A DNA stretch of 64,000 bases. Source: CAWCAW01 sp963793645 (GTDB taxonomy: Bacteria > Actinomycetota > Acidimicrobiia > Acidimicrobiales > UBA8190). A model generated the notes under the pieces. The model was not told the origin of the DNA, did not search any database, and was given only the letters and a program-made list of their open reading frames with translations. How positions within the stretch are numbered: the stretch's first letter is position 1; each line of letters opens with the position of its first letter. The stretch spans positions 62,001 through 126,000 of the forward strand of contig CAWCAW010000009.1 in NCBI GenBank assembly GCA_963793645.1, written 5' to 3'. This document shows, one piece after another, positions 59,856 to 64,000 of this stretch. A program made the translations under genes and the position numbers.

Positions 59856-60478
59856 TCACCCTCGCTTCAACCACGTTGACACGAGTTCCTGGCGACGCTG
59901 GTCCCACTCCTCGGCGGTGATGGCGTAGCGGACGTGGTCCTCCCAAGTCCCGTCGATCTCGAGGTAGCGCTGAGCCACACCTTCTTGGCGCAGGCCCAGC
60001 TTGTCGACGACCCGGCGACTGGCGTGGTTGCGGGGCACGATGGCGATCTCGACACGATGGAGCCCCAGCTCCTCGATGGCGAACTTGATCACGATGACAG
60101 TCGCCTCCGGAGCTAGGCCATTGCCCGCTAACGATTGGTCGACCCAGTAGCCCACAAAGGCGTTCTGAAACGGGCCGCGTTGCACCGACGACAGCGTGAT
60201 CTCGCCGGCCAACCTGCCTTCGACGAAGATGCCGAACCCATAGCCACTGCCCATCTGGCGCTCGCGTTCGCGCGCCGCCACAGCCGCGCCGCAAAGCTGG
60301 CCCGGTCCTCCGGCGGCGGCGGCGCTAGCGCAGGGCGCGGCTCCCAAGGCAACAGCCACTGGCGACAGCGGGCCCGAACTTCGAACCAGTTCTCGTAATC
60401 ATCCTCGGTCAACGTGCGCAACCGCACCCGCCACCCAATGAGCTCCAAAGGAACCACCCGAGAGACTCGCCCGATCAT
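59856..60478 (-). pseudogene. GNAT N-acetyltransferase (RimJ/RimL type) with a frameshift
   Basis: ATG 60478 overlaps the aminotransferase stop (ATGA) and begins MIGRVSRVVPLELIGWRVRL, then RTLTEDDYENWFEVRARCRQ. Near 60280 the frame must change to continue RERERQMGSGYGFGIFVEGR, ELGLHRVEIAIVPRNHASRR and KLGLRQEGVAQRYLEIDGTW, a clear GNAT with the N-x-A-S-R-x-V acetyl-CoA motif. The intact protein would be about 207 residues. The C-terminal part alone is open from 60359. Confidence 0.65.
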
Positions 60479-61569
60479 CTGTCCAGCACCTCCGCCAGGG
60501 CAGCCAGCAGCGTAGTGACGCTCTGGCGGCGCGCCGTGTGACCCATGCAGCCAATACGCCATACGCGTCCGGCCAAAGGTCCGACGCCGGCGCCGATCTC
60601 GATGTCATAGTGCCGCAGCAGCACCTGTCGGACTTCCGCCTCGGTCATCGCCGCGGGGAGGTCCTCGGGAACATGCACGGTCGTCAATTGAGGCAATCGG
60701 TGCTCCTTGTCGACCAGCAGGGAGAGTCCCATGTTCTCGAGTCCGCGTTGCAACAGGGCGCCGCAGTCATGGTGGCGTTCGATCACACGATCGATGCCTT
60801 CCTCGAGCAACACGGCCAGGCCGGCATGCAGGGCGTAGATCATGGAGATGGGTGCGGTGTGGTGATAGGTCCGGCCTCCGTCGCCTTCGACGTAGCGGGC
60901 GATAAGCCCGAGGTCGAGATACCACGAGGAAGGTCGTGTCACCAACCGACCGCGAGCCCTCGCCGACACCGTGATCGGCGACAGTCCCGGCGGGACCCCC
61001 AAACACTTTTGCGTCCCGCTATAGACAAAGTCGAGGTCCCACTCGTCGCTCTGCATCTCGATGCCACCGAGCGACGTGACGGCGTCCACCACGACAAGCG
61101 CATTTCCCTTGGCCCGACTCACGGACTCGACATCGTTGCGCACGCCCGTGGAGGTCTCGGCGTGGACCAGTGCGATCAACGCCGGCTCGGGATGTGCCCC
61201 GATGACCACTTCAGGGTCAAGAGCCTCGCCCCACGGCGCCTCGGCCCGCACTACCTGGGCGCCCAGGCGGGACGCCACCTCACACATCCGCTCCCCGAAC
61301 AGCCCGTTGACGCCGATCACCACGACATCTCCGGGGGTCACCAGGTTGACGAAGGCTGCCTCCATCCCGGCCGAGCCAGTGCCGCTCACCGGCAAGGTGA
61401 GAGCGTTGGCGGTCCCGAAAACAGTCCTCAGCTGCTCGCACGTTTCATCGAGCATGGCCAGGAAGGCCGGGTCGAGGTGACCGAGAACGGGCCAGCCCAG
61501 CGCGGCTGTGACTTCGGGATACGGGTTGGAAGGACCCGGCCCCATGAGCAGACGTTCGGACAGCACCAT
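60475..61569 (-). CDS. class V aminotransferase (serine/alanine-glyoxylate aminotransferase type)
   Basis: The 364-residue PLP enzyme has LLMGPGPSNPYPEV at the N-terminus, SGTGSAGMEAAFVNLV phosphate-binding helix start, ETSTGVRNDVE, VVDAVTSLGG (Asp to pyridine N) and YSGTQKCLGVPPG with the Schiff-base Lys. The C-terminal domain ending RIGCMGHTARR is typical. Such enzymes interconvert alanine or serine with glyoxylate. It ends within the start of the acetyltransferase gene, four-base overlap. Confidence 0.9.
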   Translation of the reverse strand: MVLSERLLMGPGPSNPYPEVTAALGWPVLGHLDPAFLAMLDETCEQLRTVFGTANALTLPVSGTGSAGMEAAFVNLVTPGDVVVIGVNGLFGERMCEVASRLGAQVVRAEAPWGEALDPEVVIGAHPEPALIALVHAETSTGVRNDVESVSRAKGNALVVVDAVTSLGGIEMQSDEWDLDFVYSGTQKCLGVPPGLSPITVSARARGRLVTRPSSWYLDLGLIARYVEGDGGRTYHHTAPISMIYALHAGLAVLLEEGIDRVIERHHDCGALLQRGLENMGLSLLVDKEHRLPQLTTVHVPEDLPAAMTEAEVRQVLLRHYDIEIGAGVGPLAGRVWRIGCMGHTARRQSVTTLLAALAEVLDR

Positions 61570-61931
61570 CCCCGGATGCTAGGCACGCGACACCTCATGG
61601 CCGCCAGTGCGAGGGCGAGCGGCACGTCGGGGAGCGGTCTTGGACCACCTTCCGTGCCGGGCCAACCCCTCAAGCCGAACTTCCGTCACAAAAGCGCCAC
61701 GTCGCGTGATAATGCCTTTGATTCGGCGTAAACCACCGGCGCTTAGAAAGACGCGGCGGCGAACGCTCGCCAACGTCCAACATTCACCCCGAGAACAGCG
61801 GAGCGGCGCGAGGCCTGCTGTTTCGTCTGTACCTAGAGCGCGACACGGGAGTTGAGACGTTCAGTCGAACTGCTCGGCATTTTTACGAGCGACCCCAGGC
61901 CCCCGGGTCGGCGCTCGGGGCCGATCGGAGG
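61570..61931. other. 362-bp intergenic region
   Basis: No credible gene. It separates the aminotransferase start (61569) from the epimerase stop (61932), and carries the GC-rich hairpin at 61886-61917. Confidence 0.5.
61886..61917 (-). terminator. GC-rich hairpin downstream of the nucleotide-sugar block
   Basis: CGAGCGACCC (61886-61895) pairs with GGGTCGGCGCTCG (61905-61917) with a three-base bulge. It begins 15 bases beyond the epimerase stop on the minus strand. No T-run follows, so terminator assignment is tentative. Confidence 0.4.
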
Positions 61932-62955
61932 TCAGATGGAGCCTTCTTCGACGGCTCGAGCGATCCAAGGGATCACTTCGTCGAGCATCTCGTCGAGGGA
62001 GGTGGTCGCTTCGAATCCGAGGACGTTCTTGGCCTTTTCGGTGGCTGGGACCCGGCGGGCGACGTCGTGCTCGAAGGGCGTGTCCGAGACGTAGCGAAAC
62101 GGGACGTCACCCTTTATCTTCCGCCAGATCACCTCGGCGAGTGCGAGCACGGTGGTCGACTCGGCGGTCGACAGGTTGAAGTCGTCGTTCAGCGCGTTGT
62201 CATGCTCCATGGCATCGACGATGCCGCGCGCCAGGTCCCCGCCGTAGGTGTAGTGACGAATCTGCGTACCGTCACCCAGGATGTGTAGGGGGTCCTGCCC
62301 CTTCAGTACTTTCTGGACGATATCGGGCACCACATGGCTCATGGCGAGCTTGACGTTTCCCGACAGGATCTCAAGGTCGCCCAAGGCGCGTCGCTCGCCG
62401 ATGCCCACGCAGTTGAAGGGGCGGACGATGGTGTAGGGCAGCTCGTATTGGTCATAGGCGGCCCGGGCGAAGTATTCGACGGCCAGCTTCTGAAAACCGT
62501 ACGACGACAGCGGCGGGGGGACGGCACGCTCCTGGCCTTCGTAGGACGGCCACGTCTCGGTGGACTCGAACACCATGGAAGATGACAGGTACGTCACCTT
62601 CTTGAGCTGACCACGCTGGTAGGCCTCGATGGCGGCGTCACACGACGAGGCGATGATTCGCTCGTTGGTGGCCAGCAGGTCATACGCGTAGGCATGGAAA
62701 TACGAAATCCCTCCGATCATGGCGGCCCCGGCGATGAAGTGGTCGCAATCGGCCAGCAGCCTCGACATGAACTCCTTGTCTCGGCAATCTCCCTCCGCGA
62801 AATTCGTAGTTGGGATCGGAGTCATACGACTTGGTCGACGGCCCGTACTTGGAGAGGTTGTCGACGCCCACGACGGAGTGTCCACGGCGCAACAGCTCCT
62901 CGACTACGTAGCCGCCGATAAAACCGGCCGACCCACTGACCATCACCTTGCTCAT
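61932..62955 (-). pseudogene. NAD-dependent epimerase/dehydratase with one frameshift
   Basis: ATG 62955 gives MSKVMVSGSAGFIGGYVVEE, VGVDNLSKYGPSTKSYD and DPNYEF. Near 62805 the frame shifts and continues EGDCRDKEFMSRLLADCDHF, LSSSMVFESTETWPSYEGQE and the active YGFQK (YxxxK intact), VRPFNCVGIGERRA, to 61932. The intact extended SDR would be about 340 residues, a nucleotide-sugar epimerase or dehydratase. The downstream half alone is open from 62885. It is six bases from the family 2 glycosyltransferase stop. Confidence 0.75.
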
Positions 62956-62959
62956 CGAT

Positions 62960-63691
62960 TCACTCATCCCGTCCTGGTGTGATGTCTTCACTCAGCTTGG
63001 CGCCGAATGCATATCGGTACCATCTCAGGTACTTCGGTATCCACTTCCGCAGTTGGAAGTTCGACGATCCGGTTGTGCGCTCCAACCAGATCGTGGGGAT
63101 CTCCGCTACCGGCAACCTGCGTCTATGCGCTTTGGCGACAAGCTCGAGGCCCACTTCGAAACCGGCGTCGGACTCGATGCCTACCTGCTCGACAAACGTG
63201 GCCGAGTACGCCTTGAAGGAGTTGGTGGCGTCGCGTGTGCCGACGCGGGCAAAGATGTGCAACGAGAGCCCCGCCAGTCTCGAGAGCGCGCTCTTGAGCG
63301 GCGGGCCGCCGATCTGCTGGCCGCCACGCATATACCGGGAGGCGGCGGCGATGGCCACGCCCCTCTCGACGAGGCGGGTGAGCTGATCGATTTGGGAGGG
63401 ATCGTCACAGCCGTCGGCCATGGTCACCACCACCACGTCGGCCACGGCCTGCTTGAAACCGAAGCGAATAGCCCGAGCGGGGCCAGGCCCGTCGGTGTTC
63501 AGCGTTGGTCGCACACGCCCGTCGGTCTCGGCATACTTCTCGACCCACGGCTTGGTGGTGTCGTCGACGGAGTCGAAGACGACCAGCACCTCACATGGCA
63601 ACGTCACTGACTCGAGAAGCCGCTCCAAGTAGGCGACGATGGTCTCGCCTTCGTTGTATGCCGTGACGATGACCGAGACCCTGGGCTTCAC
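62960..63691 (-). CDS. glycosyltransferase family 2
   Basis: The 243-residue GT-A enzyme has VSVIVTAYNEGETIVAYLER, EVLVVFDSVDDTT, PARAIRFGFKQAVADVVVVT and MADGCDDPSQ as the DxD-equivalent metal site. DATNSFKAYSATFVEQVG and FEVGLELVAKAHRRRLPVAE match dolichol-phosphate-mannose-synthase-like family 2 enzymes. No membrane segment is seen. It overlaps the nucleotide-sugar dehydrogenase gene upstream by four bases, so the two are co-transcribed with the epimerase in one polysaccharide block. Confidence 0.88.
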   Translation of the reverse strand: MKPRVSVIVTAYNEGETIVAYLERLLESVTLPCEVLVVFDSVDDTTKPWVEKYAETDGRVRPTLNTDGPGPARAIRFGFKQAVADVVVVTMADGCDDPSQIDQLTRLVERGVAIAAASRYMRGGQQIGGPPLKSALSRLAGLSLHIFARVGTRDATNSFKAYSATFVEQVGIESDAGFEVGLELVAKAHRRRLPVAEIPTIWLERTTGSSNFQLRKWIPKYLRWYRYAFGAKLSEDITPGRDE

Positions 63692-64000
63692 GATACGAGT
63701 CCTGGGCTGGCCCGCAGCTTCCAGACGTCGACCACCGGCACCGACACTTCGAGGTCGCGGTAGAGATCGTGCGGTGTCCCGATCACGAGGACATCGGATC
63801 GAGCGAGCACCTCATCGAGGGGTAGCAAATCAGCGTCGGACGACACGAAGGGATCGTGGCACACGACATGGCGCGCCTTGAACCGAAGGATGCGCTTGAG
63901 TTTGTAGCTGAGGCTCGAGCGAATATCGTCAGACCCACCCTTGAATGCCATTCCCAAGATGCCAACGGTCATCTCGGGCAAGGAGAACTGCTCCTCCATC
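63688..64000 (-). CDS. nucleotide-sugar dehydrogenase, C-terminal part (runs off the window)
   Basis: The frame continues beyond 64000. The visible ~104 residues contain MTVGILGMAFKGGSDDIRSS and SYKLKRILRFKARHVVCHDP, the linker helix and C-terminal UDP-binding domain of UDP-glucose/GDP-mannose-type dehydrogenases, and VLVIGTPHDLYRDLE. The catalytic Cys and the NAD domain lie outside. These enzymes make uronic-acid or deoxy-sugar nucleotides for surface glycans. Confidence 0.85.
   Translation of the reverse strand, partial: MEEQFSLPEMTVGILGMAFKGGSDDIRSSLSYKLKRILRFKARHVVCHDPFVSSDADLLPLDEVLARSDVLVIGTPHDLYRDLEVSVPVVDVWKLRASPGLVS

Overview
The window is high-GC actinobacterial DNA. This is inferred from the DinB-type TIGR03084 protein, the GWW-x-ASD-x-KWYPPE motif, an RskA-type anti-sigma factor, TatABC, and an acyltransferase/epimerase pair of the mycobacterial Rv0502/Rv0501 type. 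An Acidimicrobiia-like organism is plausible, but nothing here proves the class. Several genes are broken by single-base frame changes. They are densest in the first 2.1 kb, which may be a poor contig edge or real gene decay.

Layout. 0-2.4 kb: a broken methyltransferase and a broken acyl-CoA dehydrogenase. 2.4-6.8 kb: a minus-strand run (SDR, conserved hypothetical, dienelactone hydrolase, DUF885 protein, CitE-like lyase). 6.9-9.2 kb: a degenerate Lgt paralogue, a TIGR03084 protein and a MarR regulator. 9.2-17.5 kb: a cell-surface glycan block (polytopic membrane protein, coiled-coil methyltransferase, two large multidomain glycosyltransferases). 17.6-21.2 kb: an HD-GYP protein fused to fibronectin-like repeats and an exported pentapeptide-repeat protein. 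21.3-27.5 kb: an ECF sigma/anti-sigma pair, a ferritin-like protein, TatABC, a very small Tat substrate, a DUF4331 protein and a partner protein. Four clear and one weak copy of a CATCC-N16-CCGAA-like promoter tie this block together; it is the best candidate for an undescribed system. 27.7-35.6 kb: a secreted beta-helix protein, a NarL-type two-component system co-transcribed with an ABC exporter, and a divergent second ABC exporter with a 31-codon leader ORF. Both exporter promoters carry TGGGG-Y-TAACCCCA.

35.7-39.6 kb: gene fragments, a TetR regulator and an SDR/DUF1330/SDR run in which both SDRs have substituted catalytic residues. 40-54.5 kb is an accessory region bounded by two diverged copies of an ~89-bp repeat, the right one abutting a tRNA. 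It holds a Fic protein, a thioesterase, broken TetR and methyltransferase genes, a BNR-repeat protein, an IS3 element beside a truncated inverted copy, a lipoprotein, and a very large secreted GH30 glycosidase with identical 627-bp internal repeats, now split over three frames. The tRNA has anticodon UAA but a short variable loop, which is odd for a leucine tRNA.

54.5-64 kb: carboxylesterase, acyltransferase/epimerase pair, IS1380-type transposase, broken GNAT acetyltransferase overlapping a class V aminotransferase, and a nucleotide-sugar block (epimerase, family 2 glycosyltransferase, nucleotide-sugar dehydrogenase running off the end). All assignments come from reading the sequence and translations; no database search was run.
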